In this document: piece after piece, positions 55,411 to 64,000 of the stretch
How the letters are laid out: every line of letters begins with the position of its first letter
Numbering within the stretch: position 1 is the stretch's first letter
Assembly (NCBI GenBank): GCA_009746045.1
Contig: RPFO01000079.1
Coordinates: 2,635,174-2,699,173 of the forward strand
Reading direction: 5' to 3'
From: Mesostigma viride
Taxonomy: Eukaryota > Streptophyta > Mesostigmatophyceae > Mesostigmatales > Mesostigmataceae
DNA length: 64,000 nt
Program-made: the position numbers and the translations under genes
The notes under the pieces: model-generated
The model's database searches: none
Told to the model about the DNA's origin: nothing
What the model saw: only the letters and a program-made list of their open reading frames with translations

Positions 55411-56040
55411 CTACACGTATTCCTTCATGACCTCGGCGGCCGTGTTGAACCTCTTCGCGACGACCTCCTTCTTCTTGACCGCCAGGAAGGGGACGACGTG
55501 GTTCGTGAAGATGCGGAGGAGGTACTTCTCGATGTAATGGCTGTCCTCCTTGACAGGGGGGTCGTCGCGCAACACCCACTCTCCCAACACGTTGAAGAAC
55601 TTGATGATGGACGCGACGTGCGTGTCCTCGATGTTCGGATAAATGACCTGCGTGAAGTACTTCTCGAACTCGTCGCGGTTCTGACACGATAGCAGGATCG
55701 GGATCATGCGTTCGGACACCCGCAGACCCCTCCTGGCCTCCGGAGATATGCTGTCCTCGGCGTCCTTCCAGGCGGTGAGCACTTCGGTCGCGGCCTTCCT
55801 GATGCCCTCGGGCAAGTTCTCCTGCTGGCGTATGTGCATGAGACAGATGACCTCCACGTCCGTGACGGTCCCGTGAAGCTCCTTCGACTCGAGCACGCTC
55901 GCCAGACGCACCACGATGTTCTTGATGATGCGTTTGCACGTCTCGGCGTCCTCGCCCAGGTTGCTCATCACGCTCTGGATCATGGAGTTCGGGAACTTCC
56001 ACGCGTGAATCTTGCTATCGAGTCGCACCTTGACCTCCAT
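55411..56040 (-). CDS. Helical hypothetical protein
   Basis: The protein has 209 residues from ATG 56040 (MEVKVRLDSKIHAWKFPNSM). The frame is open farther upstream to 56274, but that part overlaps the divergent gene at 56105 and reads like its antisense. The protein is helical and evenly charged (MSNLGEDAETCKRIIKNIVV, RVSERMIPILLSCQNRDEFE, VKKKEVVAKRFNTAAEVMKE), with no known motif. Cys and Asn/Asp are frequent in the middle. Probably structural or regulatory; not recognised. Confidence 0.55.
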   Translation of the reverse strand: MEVKVRLDSKIHAWKFPNSMIQSVMSNLGEDAETCKRIIKNIVVRLASVLESKELHGTVTDVEVICLMHIRQQENLPEGIRKAATEVLTAWKDAEDSISPEARRGLRVSERMIPILLSCQNRDEFEKYFTQVIYPNIEDTHVASIIKFFNVLGEWVLRDDPPVKEDSHYIEKYLLRIFTNHVVPFLAVKKKEVVAKRFNTAAEVMKEYV

Positions 56041-56104
56041 TCCATATACAACTTCGCTGAAATAATGCGGTTCGTTTTGAACGCGTAAATAATTTTTCGA
56101 AGGA

Positions 56105-56629
56105 ATGATGATACTACAGATCATGTCGGCGGTGCAGGCCTTCAACAACATGCTGGCGATGTTCCTCGAGGAGCTGGCGCTGGCGTTCCCGGACGAGAAG
56201 TCCATCGTCGGCGTGCAGACCGCCCTGAAGCTCGCGACCAAGGCCAACGTCCGGCTGCCGCTCGAGACATTCATGGAGTCGATCGAGCCGCACCTCTCGC
56301 TGATCTCGAATCAGGACGAGGCGCTGTTCGGGGACGCCGCGCAGTCCGTGCCGTACCTGAAGGAGGTGGACATCCAGAAGCACTGGGCGGGGGCGCCGCA
56401 GGGTACCAAGGACGCCATATGGCAGTACCTCTCCACTCTGACCATGATCGGGATGGGCGTGAAGAGCATCCCCGAAGACATCCTGCGCCAGGCCGAGGCG
56501 CTCGCGCGGGACCTCGTCGACAAATTCGAGAACGGCCAGGCGGACCCCTCCAACCTGATCAGCGAGGTGATGTCCGGGGTGTCCAAGATCGCGTCCAACA
56601 CCGCGGATATCCCGGCGATCACAAAATAA
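56105..56629 (+). CDS. Giant-virus-type small helical protein
   Basis: The protein has 174 residues, with alternative starts at 56108 and 56123. The segment AVQAFNNMLAMFLEELALAF, then FPDEKSIVGV, later DIQKHWAGAPQGTKDAIWQY and LSTLTMIG, resembles short proteins found in prasinoviruses, chloroviruses and mimivirus relatives. Those have an FNxxLxxFLxELxxxFP start and a late 'W...T+..IW.YL..L' segment. This is recall without alignment. The gene shares a 64-bp divergent promoter with the 55411 gene. Confidence 0.5.
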   Translation: MMILQIMSAVQAFNNMLAMFLEELALAFPDEKSIVGVQTALKLATKANVRLPLETFMESIEPHLSLISNQDEALFGDAAQSVPYLKEVDIQKHWAGAPQGTKDAIWQYLSTLTMIGMGVKSIPEDILRQAEALARDLVDKFENGQADPSNLISEVMSGVSKIASNTADIPAITK

Positions 56630-56655
56630 GTTTACAGTGGTTAGTATAAAGAGGG

Positions 56656-57084
56656 ATGTACATCTTCGAGAGCATTTTCGATGACCCGCTGTGTTTCTGG
56701 CCCTTCGTCCCCGGCGCCACTCTCGTGGAGCGCTGCGTCGCCGCCAAACGGTTCGGCATGTACGTCATGCTCGTGGGAGGCACGGTGTTGTGGTCGGTCC
56801 GGGCCGTCATAGCCGGGTTCGTGATCATCCTCCTGTCGCACGCGGCGTACACCGTCGACACGATGTTCACGAAGAAGCCGGACGTTTTCGCGGTCACCGA
56901 CGACGAGACCAACCCGTACGCGAACTTTTCGGTAGGGAGGGATTTCGAGACCGTGCGGCACCAGGCGCCGTGCGTCCGGATGCGGAACACGTTCCAGTCC
57001 ATCGCCGAGTCCCCCACGGAGACGGACGTGACGCGGTTCGTGACCGTCCCAAGGCCGGACCTGGCCCAACGCGCGCGTTTTTAG
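56656..57084 (+). CDS. Membrane protein resembling DUF5762 virion proteins
   Basis: The protein has 142 residues. Two hydrophobic stretches (RFGMYVMLVGGTVLWSV and IAGFVIILLSHAAYTV) are followed by TKKPDVFAVTDDETNPYANF. Later come APCVRMRNTFQSIAESPTET and RFVTVPRPDL. The order TM, 'x-x-NP-(F/Y)-x-N', acidic/Cys region, 'R-x-F/Y-x-x-P' resembles the small DUF5762-like membrane proteins of giant viruses (recall). Compact placement, 26 bp after the preceding gene, fits. Confidence 0.45.
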   Translation: MYIFESIFDDPLCFWPFVPGATLVERCVAAKRFGMYVMLVGGTVLWSVRAVIAGFVIILLSHAAYTVDTMFTKKPDVFAVTDDETNPYANFSVGRDFETVRHQAPCVRMRNTFQSIAESPTETDVTRFVTVPRPDLAQRARF

Positions 57085-57105
57085 GACAAAAATTGACGTG
57101 TGAGT

Positions 57106-60100
57106 ATGGTACGAAATGGGATGGAGGATGAAAAGGGCGGCAAGGAAGTACGCGTCAAACACCAGCAGGGGAAGGCCCACGGGATCGAGCTGAGGGAGCG
57201 GATCGCCCTGATGGTCGAGAGGGCCATGCAAGAGGACAGCGGGATGACCATCTCCTCGGTGGCCAGGCACTTTCAGGTGGACCGGAAGACGGCCTCGAAG
57301 TACCACGCGAAGTGGAAGGAGGACATGAAGTCGAACATCGACTACACGAAAGAGGACATGTTCGCGAAATCTCAATTGAAACCGTTCTCGTCCGGCCCAA
57401 AGACGAGTAAATTTGATATTATTTCGGAATTCAAAGGAGAGAAAAATTGGGACAGGATTTCTACTCTCATAGCGAACTTGCAAACTCAGTTCGTGCCCCA
57501 ATACACGGCTTCCGACATAGTGAGGGTGCTGAACAAGTTCAACGAGAGCGCGCGATTCGGAATAGATCTGCTCGATAACGTCAACCGCAGACAGGTGGCG
57601 AAGAAGGTGAAGGACGACAAACACGCCGCGACGAGGCAGGAGGAACTGATCAGGGCGTTCAACGAGGTCCGGGTCGCCGCGAAGGAAGTGCTAGGAAGCG
57701 ACTTCTCGAAGTTCCGATTCGAGGAGAGACACGTGAAGAAAGCCCGCGAGGATCACAACTTGTCGTACAAGACCATCCACTACGACTACCAGGAGAAGGA
57801 CATGCAAGCGGTCGTGGCCGCCAAGAAGGACTTCGTGAGCGTGCAGTCGCTCCTTTTCGCCGAGGACTGCGTGTTCGTGGACGAATTTCACGTGGTCATG
57901 AACATGGCCCCCATCCGCGCGTGGACGAAGCCCGGCGAAAAGGCGCAGCTCAGGAGGCGAGAACAGCGGGCGTCGAAGACGACCGTGTTCGCCGCGATGC
58001 GCTGGCCGGAAAACGAGAAGGGGGAGCTCAGGCCGGCCTTCTTCCTGCGCATTTTCCCCCCCATCCCCGTTCGAATCAGCAACCAGAACCCCGCCAAAAG
58101 CCCGGCGGAACAAGCGGTCGCGGAACTCCTGCGGTCCGAACCCTGGTGGGAAGGGATGATGCTTGTCATCGGCTCGTGGTGCAGGAAGAAAGACCCGGTA
58201 TCGGATCCGTCCGACATGAAACTGAGTCGGGTCAAAGACGCGCTCATGTCCACGTTCGTTCAGCGCAAAGAAGACCCGTCGTCCGACTTTCACGCCTTCA
58301 TCGTCGACGGCGACTACGACGGGTTCCTCCTCTCGGAGAAGGAGCAGAGGGCGGACCTGCAGAAGGAGCTGCCGACCAACTTCTGGCAGCAGAAGACCGT
58401 CGAAGGAAAGGCGTGTCTCTGCCTCGACAGACGCGCGTTCGGGCACTTGGAAATGGAGAACACCTTCTGGCAGTTTTTACCGGACCCGGCGACCCAGTTC
58501 GTCGTGAAGAACGACAAGAGGCTGGGAAAGACGATCGGGAACATGATCATGAACGATTCCACGTTGAAAACGCCCGAGTCCCAGATCCAGTTCGTCGTCC
58601 GTCTGGCCGCGCACGATTACGTCATGCTGGAGTACATCAAGAAGCACAACTACAGCGTCCGCCAACGCACGTTCGGTGACGACATACAGCCCGCCAAGAA
58701 GGGGCACGCGTTCATCCCCCCCGGAATCACGTACGTGAACGAGACCCCCTTTCTCCGAGTGGGAGACGACCGCATAGAGGTTCACAACCTGCTTTCGCGG
58801 ACCGTGGAGGAGGCCCGCCGCAAACTCCTTCCGTACCCCGACAAGGCGGGCACGCGCGACGACGACCAGGACATCCAGGGCGGGGTTCAGATGATGGTGG
58901 ACAAGCTGGTGGCCGTTTTCGGGAAGAGCTCCTACGCCGAGATACTGCGCGACCTGTTCGGGAATAACGAGAATCCGCGGTACGCCCAGTTGGACAAACT
59001 GTTCTCCTCGGACGCGGACGACTCGTATCTGTACGACCGCGAGTATGTCAGCAGAAAGGAGAGGAACATCGACCCGGACTACCGACTTGCGCGGGCGATC
59101 TACGCCGCGCTGAACGTGATCTGGAGGGTCAACGATGTCGCGGGGGCCAAGACGGACATGCACGGGCTGGACGTGGCCGCCCACATCTGGTTCATCGTGC
59201 ACCACTGCCGCGGGGACCCGAAGTGGATGGAAGGGAACCTGAAAGAGATGGACGGCGGAAAGTTGGAGTACGGCGACCCTCCCAAGGCGGACGCCAGTTT
59301 CAGCGGGACGAAGGTCGCCCACGAGCAGTGGAAGAAGCTGGGCAAAGTGATCCGTTTCAAACGCGAAACCGTGTTGCCCATCCAGATTTCTCGAAGTCAG
59401 TTCGCGGACAAAAACTCGGGCGCGCCGCCCATGAAAGTCTCGAAGAGTCTGTTTCGGTGGTTTCTGGAGGCGCTGCCGGACGGCTTTGTGCAGGGAAAGA
59501 CCCTCGTGATGGACGGCGCGTCGGTCCACGGAAAGCCCCCCGACGACGAGCGGCAGAAGAACGCCGTCCTGGCCGACCCCGTGTTCCCGGAAGGCGAGCT
59601 CAGCGAGTTCGCCACTCTGCTGCGAAAGAGGGGAGGGGGGACGGGGTGTTGCATCCCCCCACCCGTCAGAGTTACGCCACGCGAAAGCCGGCGCTGCTGT
59701 TCCTGCCGCCGTACTCGCCCGAGTACAACCCTATCGAATTGTCGTTCAACACCGCGAAGACGTTCATACGCAGGGAGGCGTCCCGAGTGCCCCGAACGAG
59801 GCTGAACTTGTCCTACGTGATCATAAACGCGTTCCACGTGCTGATACGGCCGCACGCCATCAAGAACTTCATGCTGTGTTCGGGGTACCGGTCCATCGAC
59901 AAAAACGTGGTGCCTCTCCCCATCAAGGGGGCCGTCACCGCGTTGCCTTCCTCCACCGAGGCAGATGTCCTCATACCGCCGAGACGAGGATGCATGGCCC
60001 AGTTCGTGGATGGGAAGTACGAAGATCCGTCCAAAGTCCGGACTCGCGCCGAGTCCCTGCGGCATCCGGAGCTGTACCGCGACTACTCGAGAGCCGAAGA

Positions 60101-60824
60101 CATCGATGAGAATTATCCCGGAAAGGAGTATCGAGAAGGCATGGACAAGAAGATCCCGGTCACGAAGACGTGCAGAAGGGACACGGCGGACGCCGACCAC
60201 CGCAGGACGATCGCGAAGGAACGACTCACGGAGAGCGTGCGCGAGCCCGGTTCGCGAGTCGTGACCGGCTGCAGACAGAAACGGGCGTGGGAGTACCGTC
60301 CCGGGGAGCGAGTCCGCGTGGGGCTCATCGGAGCGAAGAAGTGGCAGAACGCCACGATCGCGGACGACCCCGAGGCGGGGGACAGCAAACACGACCCGTG
60401 GGTGAGCGTCGTTCTCGACAAGGACAAGGCGAAACACAGGGTCTTGATCAACAGGATCAGGCCGGAGAGGGGGGCCGTGCAGAGACAAAACGAGAAAGCG
60501 GCCAAGCGTCAGGCGGACAACGAGAAGGCCAGGATGGAGTACGTCAAGGAGCGGGAGGCGAAGAGGGCGGAGAAAAACAACAACATGGCGCCTGTCCGGA
60601 AAGCCCTGGAGAAGGATCCGGCCGCGGCGACCAGAAAGTTCATCGCGGCCGTCGTGAAGGACAAGAAGGACCCGCTAGGGGCGCTGCGGTCGAACGAGGA
60701 TCTCTCGATCACGGACGACGAGGTGGTCGCCATCCCGTCCGTCTACTCCTCGCTGCTGTCGATGTTCCCGTCCTCCTCCTCCTCCGGCTCTTCGGCCGGT
60801 CGCAAGGCCGTCCAAAACAAGTAA
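57106..60824 (+). CDS. Very large DDE (Tc1/mariner-IS630-like) transposase-like protein, one frame break
   Basis: Two frames make about 1,240 residues: 57106-59805 and its continuation, open to 60824, joined by a -1 shift between about 59630 and 59670 (runs of G then C). An N-terminal HTH (MTISSVARHFQVDRKTASKY) lies at about residues 45-70. The catalytic triad follows DDE order: D259 in CVFVDEFHVVM, D803 in LVMDGASVHG, and E in LPPYSPEYNPIELSFNTAK after the break. The gap between the first two Asp is about 540 residues against roughly 100 in ordinary family members. A charged C-terminal extension of about 350 residues (WEYRPGERVRVGLIGAKKWQ, then Lys/Arg-rich helix) follows. No terminal inverted repeats were found, so it may be a domesticated viral gene. 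Confidence 0.7.
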
Positions 60825-60860
60825 GCGGACACGATCGCGCACACCGCGGAGAACAGAATC

Positions 60861-61370
60861 ATGGTCACACGCTACGGTTCGATAAAGGTGCGCGTTCCCG
60901 TGACGAACAAAAAATTAGGGGGGTATCGTAAAGCCGTTCCCATGCCGATCCACAGATACGGGAGCAAGTCCCAGGTCTTCCACGACTCCGCCATGATGAC
61001 CACCAACCGTCTGAGGAAGGACGACCTCATCAAGAACGAGAAGACGGGGGAGTACGTGTCGCGGTCCAAGCACGAGGCCGGGCAGAAGGCCCACGGGCAC
61101 GTGACCGAATGGGTGGACATGACGAAGAAGCTGTACGTCCAGCTGAACCCCGACTCGTTCCAGATGGTGGACGACGAGGAGAACCCCGGCAAGAAGAAGG
61201 CCGTGAAGACGGACGTCCGTCCGTCCATCGCGTACAAAGACGTCCTCAAGAAGGCCGGAGATTGGACGCTCAGACAGCTGGCCGCCCAATCGCTCGACAA
61301 CACCGTCGAGAACAAGCGGAAGTTGTGGAAGGCGTGCGCGGACGGCGAGATCGCGTTTTCGGAGGCGTGA
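60861..61370 (+). CDS. Basic giant-virus-type protein with LxKDDLxKN motif
   Basis: The protein has 169 residues, basic overall. The central NRLRKDDLIKNEKTGEYVSR then KHEAGQKAHG matches a motif that recurs in proteins of mimivirus-like and other large viruses (L-x-K-x-D-L-x-K-N-x-x-G-x-x-V-S-x-K/R). The C-terminus is helical with a Trp (DWTLRQLAAQSLDNTVENKR). It may bind nucleic acid or form part of the core, which is an inference. It starts 36 bp after the transposase-like gene ends. Confidence 0.5.
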   Translation: MVTRYGSIKVRVPVTNKKLGGYRKAVPMPIHRYGSKSQVFHDSAMMTTNRLRKDDLIKNEKTGEYVSRSKHEAGQKAHGHVTEWVDMTKKLYVQLNPDSFQMVDDEENPGKKKAVKTDVRPSIAYKDVLKKAGDWTLRQLAAQSLDNTVENKRKLWKACADGEIAFSEA

Positions 61371-61423
61371 TTCGTGCGCTGGCGATTTCCTTTTTTTTTT
61401 CGGCCGCAATCATAACGTATAGT

Positions 61424-61942
61424 ATGCCGCGTGTATGGGTGTTTGTGGACCTCGATCAATGCGCGAAGGACGCGTGTTGCATCGACACGGCCCGGTGCAC
61501 GGTGATCGGTTACTGCGGGCAGGCGTACGAGGGTCCGGTCCCGCCGGGGTGCGAGGTGATGAGATCGGACTCCATGATCAAGGAGGCGGCGGACACGCTC
61601 TTTTACTACGATCTCGGGAGGCGGGTCGCGAATAAGGAGATCGACGGACAGAACGACACGGTGTACGTTCTTTCGCGAGACGCCGCGTGGCACAATGCGT
61701 GGTTCCATCTCGTGTCCGACGGCGTTTGCAAGGCCAAGATGTGCGCAGTTCTTCGAGAACTTCCTGAAGAGTTTAGGCGCGAAGAGAGAGAGTCGTTGAA
61801 CGAAGTCCTGGCTTCCGGACCCCCTCTTCCGAAGACTTCCAAGGGCGTCGAGAACTACGTCATGAACAACGTCCCCCCTCTGCTTCGAGCGGCCGCGAGA
61901 GTCGAGATACTCAGCCGGATGGGGGGGGAGAATATCTCCTGA
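61424..61942 (+). CDS. NYN/PIN-like domain protein
   Basis: The protein has 172 residues from ATG 61424; the frame is open farther upstream but overlaps the previous gene. VWVFVDLDQ at the N-terminus, SMIKEAADTLFYYDLGRRV in the middle and DTVYVLSRD after it match the acidic-residue pattern of NYN/PIN-like ribonuclease folds (D-x-D, then K-x-x-A-D near a helix, then SxD). The metal-binding Asp are D9, D11, the AAD Asp and the LSRD Asp. The C-terminal helix (EEFRREERESLNEVLASG) is charged. An RNA-processing role would be an inference. Confidence 0.5.
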   Translation: MPRVWVFVDLDQCAKDACCIDTARCTVIGYCGQAYEGPVPPGCEVMRSDSMIKEAADTLFYYDLGRRVANKEIDGQNDTVYVLSRDAAWHNAWFHLVSDGVCKAKMCAVLRELPEEFRREERESLNEVLASGPPLPKTSKGVENYVMNNVPPLLRAAARVEILSRMGGENIS

Positions 61943-61962
61943 TACTCTAGTATGCGTGAAAC

Positions 61963-62094
61963 ATGTCCACGCCGCTCGTGTTGGTGTTCGTTTTCATGGT
62001 GTTCGTCTCCGCCGCCGAGTGGATACGCTGGGCACGGTGGCAGCCCGTCGAGGAATGGGACATTTGCGCAGCAACTCGTCAGCAGAGCTTGTGA
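61963..62094 (+). pseudogene. Membrane-protein gene truncated at the right edge of the viral block
   Basis: ATG 61963 opens MSTPLVLVFVFMVFVSAAEW, a single membrane anchor or signal peptide, then IRWARWQPVEEWDICA. About residue 36 the sequence changes to unrelated host-like DNA and reaches a stop at 62092-62094. N-terminal anchors of this kind are common among the block's genes, so this looks like the start of another viral gene cut at the junction (about 62070). Confidence 0.5.
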
Positions 62095-63040
62095 GCTCCT
62101 GGTCCTTGCCGGCTGGAATGACCCTAGGCTGCTGGCTAGCAACCTTTATCCTCACACCAGGCCTACGACCCTCGATAGGCTCGCCACTCGTCGTGACGAC
62201 CAAGGTTCGTGTGTGAAGACGCTCGTTGCCTCGTTGAGCCTCGAGCTATATGCAACCTCGTTCCATCCTTGTTCCTCGGTCATGAGCAACGCTGGGCAAC
62301 GCTACATTGCCAGAGCCTCGTATCGCTGCCCTGCATCCTTGTTGCAGGCAGCATACAGGAATCTCTGGCTATCCTGTGTCTAGGACAGCACAGGACCTGC
62401 CACAGTCCTGCAAGGACTTACATCCTTGCAGACCTGCTGGCTGGTTACTGGCTTCTACTAGCCACAGTACCGTTGAGCCCTCAGTACACTGTGTCCCAGT
62501 CACGTGAGTGTACAGGCTAAGCCTGTGCAGGCACGGCCTGCCACGTGTCCTGTCCACTATGCCCTGAGCGTGCCCCGCCCTCGCCCACCGGTCGGCAGTA
62601 CTTCGGGACTTGATAACTTTCTAGTCCCTTGTCTGTTCTAGGCGGTTGACACGGCGTTGGAAAGGTCTCCTCAACCTGCATCCATCTAGCACATTGGTGC
62701 CCCAATATGCTAACTCCAACCCTTTCTTGTTTTGGAGCTTGGACCAGCCTGAGAACCTATCAGCCACTGTCCCCACAAGCCTTCAGACATCTGATCCCTC
62801 CCAGAGACCAGACCTGCCTTTTCTTTTGGAACCTGAGGTGCCTCCAAATATTAGCTAGGCCTGCTCATTGGTTCAAAGGTTGCCCTCTGACCCACATGAC
62901 ATCCCAACCCTTTCTTTGGGAACCTGGTGTAGATTAAAGTTAGGTCTTCACTTAGTCAGAGGAGTTTGGATAGAGGAGTCCATGAACGTACTATTGTGAG
63001 TTCCTGGTCATCCAGTTATCACAGGCGCCCGTTCATATGG
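62095..63040. other. Host repeat-rich DNA, no gene seen
   Basis: Lower-GC sequence with many short internal repeats (cttgcaggacttgc, ctagccacag, tgtgcaggcacggc). A TTGGTGCCCC at 62694-62703 resembles a retroelement primer-binding site, but no LTR pair or coding region supports it. Short open frames here look like chance. Confidence 0.5.
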
Positions 63041-63054
63041 CGCCCGCCACGGAG

Positions 63055-63256
63055 CCTCCTTTATCTTTTAAATCCTTCCAAAGACTGAGAGAGCCCTGAC
63101 AAATGTTAGCCAACACATGGGGAGCCCATGTCCTCACTGAGGGATGAACTCAGGATTCATACATGCCAGGCTGAGGTCAGCTGGGGAATCGAACCCCACC
63201 CCATCTCCTCCAGGTTTGGATCAGCTCCTGGAACTGAGCATCACAAACAACAAGAC
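63055..63256 (-). repeat. Probable tRNA-derived SINE
   Basis: Reading leftward from 63256, ATGCTCAGTTCCAGGAGCTG resembles a tRNA D-arm/A box. GGGTTCGATTCCCC about 40 nt later is an almost perfect B box within a T-arm-like stem. A unique body of about 150 nt then ends in an A/T-rich tttaaaagataaagg tail. A target duplication was not found. Confidence 0.45.
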
Positions 63257-64000
63257 ATGACAATAACAAGATTATGTTTTATTATAAAGGAGTATAACCC
63301 ATAGTGAGGCCCCTGGCAACCACGTCCAACATGGTCACACAACCAGGGATTTTATTAGCATGCAACAGGTTGGTTACAGAGAATATATACAAATGTACAG
63401 CAACCTGTGAGAGCCAACACTTGGGCTGCCCTTGCAGGGTCCATTCCATGAAGACCCAAGGCCCATTACATAGTCCTTAAGGACGGGACACATTGAAAGT
63501 GCACTTTTCTGGAAAACAGACCTGTGCATGGGATAAAAATCCAGTTATGCTTGGGAACCATAAATATGTGAAAAAAAAAAAATTCCAGCCACTTGGGGGT
63601 GGTACTACCCCCCAGCTTGACCCAGTTATGAGCTAAAAATAGAAAAAGACGCTATTTTTGGCCGATTTTTCCAGGGAGACTGGGCAAACCAAAAGTGACC
63701 AAACCACATATTTTCCTAAAATCCCCACCCTTGCAAATAAATCTGGCTACTCAGGACCACAAAATAAGCACGTTTAGACTGTTTGATGGGGTTTAGCCCA
63801 AAACACGTATTTTTTTGGTCCTAAAAAAAAAAATCAAATAGTAGACACATGCAAAAATTTCAGTGATGACATTTATACTAGGCCTAGGGTGGGAATTTCA
63901 CTCTCACAAAGTTTGAGCTCATTCTGAGCACGTTTACTCATGTTGATGGGTGTAAACATGCAAAAAAAAAATGACAGAAAATCCCGCTTATGAGCACAAA
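63257..64000. other. AT-rich host DNA with A-runs, no gene seen
   Basis: There are several long A or T runs (aaaaaaaaaaattcc at 63572, aaaaaaaaaatcaaat at 63824) and related short motifs (aaaaatccagttatg; ccagcttgacccagttatg). The style is similar to the left-flank repeats near 0.75-1.28 kb but not the same sequence. Confidence 0.5.

Noticed and set aside
55411-56274. N-terminal extension of the leftward helical protein up to 56274
   Set aside because: The extra 78 residues are antisense to the divergent gene at 56105 and have no independent support; ATG 56040 leaves a normal short divergent promoter.
50-62097. Shared 14-mer agagcttgtgagct at 52 and 62084 as direct repeats flanking the whole viral block
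   Set aside because: Several chance 14-mer matches are expected in a 64-kb window, and the left copy lies in a gene leader rather than at a composition change.
62690-62705. TTGGTGCCCC as an LTR retrotransposon primer-binding site
   Set aside because: No upstream TG...CA LTR with a second copy, and no downstream gag or pol.

Overview
The window looks like nuclear DNA of a GC-rich eukaryote, most likely an alga or other plant-lineage protist, carrying a large block of genes of giant-virus (Nucleocytoviricota-like) type, i.e. an endogenous giant viral element. Eukaryotic signs are GT-AG introns, TATA boxes, a tRNA gene with a Pol III terminator, an R2-like non-LTR retrotransposon, a Copia-type LTR retrotransposon primed by initiator tRNA-Met, and heat-shock-element promoters. 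Virus-like signs are intron-poor, closely packed, short intergenic genes; BRO/KilA-type proteins; a DUF5767-like protein; an HNH protein with repeated Cys-His modules; an antirepressor plus PD-(D/E)XK protein; fibre-like repeat proteins; many small one-membrane-span proteins; and a paralogous family with an N-terminal C-x3-T-x2-G-x2-C...C-x2-H module. No capsid protein, DNA polymerase or packaging ATPase lies in this window, so the lineage is an inference. The species cannot be named from the sequence.

Layout. 1-0.4 kb: the promoter and first codons of a leftward gene with the same promoter style as the viral block. 0.4-10 kb: a repeat-rich interval with degenerate tandem repeats (0.75-1.28 kb), a 5'-truncated R2-like element (1290-5721, 13-bp target duplications) and two leftward ORFs of an unrecognised, probably transposon-derived, system (6.1-9.6 kb). 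10-41.6 kb: the first viral block, with MYND and HNH/zinc proteins, an inverted-repeat array (11.7-12.8 kb), a set of genes whose promoters carry heat-shock elements (10.9-19.4 kb), a tRNA-Ile(UAU), BRO paralogues, zinc-module proteins, the DUF5767-like gene and a fibre-like protein. 41.6-50.4 kb: two independent retrotransposon insertions, a 5'-truncated R2-like copy (41646-44799) and a Gag-protease-only Copia element (45210-50372). They split a cluster of three tightly spaced leftward genes, and both have intact target-site duplications. 50.4-62.1 kb: the second viral block, with a 1,298-residue fibre-like protein paralogous to the one at 36.7-39.6 kb, small membrane proteins, and a very large DDE (Tc1/mariner-IS630-like) transposase-like protein whose reading frame breaks once. 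62.1-64 kb: ordinary repeat-rich host DNA, including a probable tRNA-derived SINE.

How the parts fit. The fibre-like proteins, small membrane proteins and DUF5767-like protein would suit a particle-assembly module. The BRO-type, MYND, HNH, zinc and SUMO-interacting-motif proteins would suit a regulatory or early module, and these are the genes behind heat-shock-element promoters and with introns. Most broken frames in the transposable elements and in the large transposase fall in G/C homopolymers and need the same -1 correction, so at least some may be assembly base drop-outs rather than real mutations.
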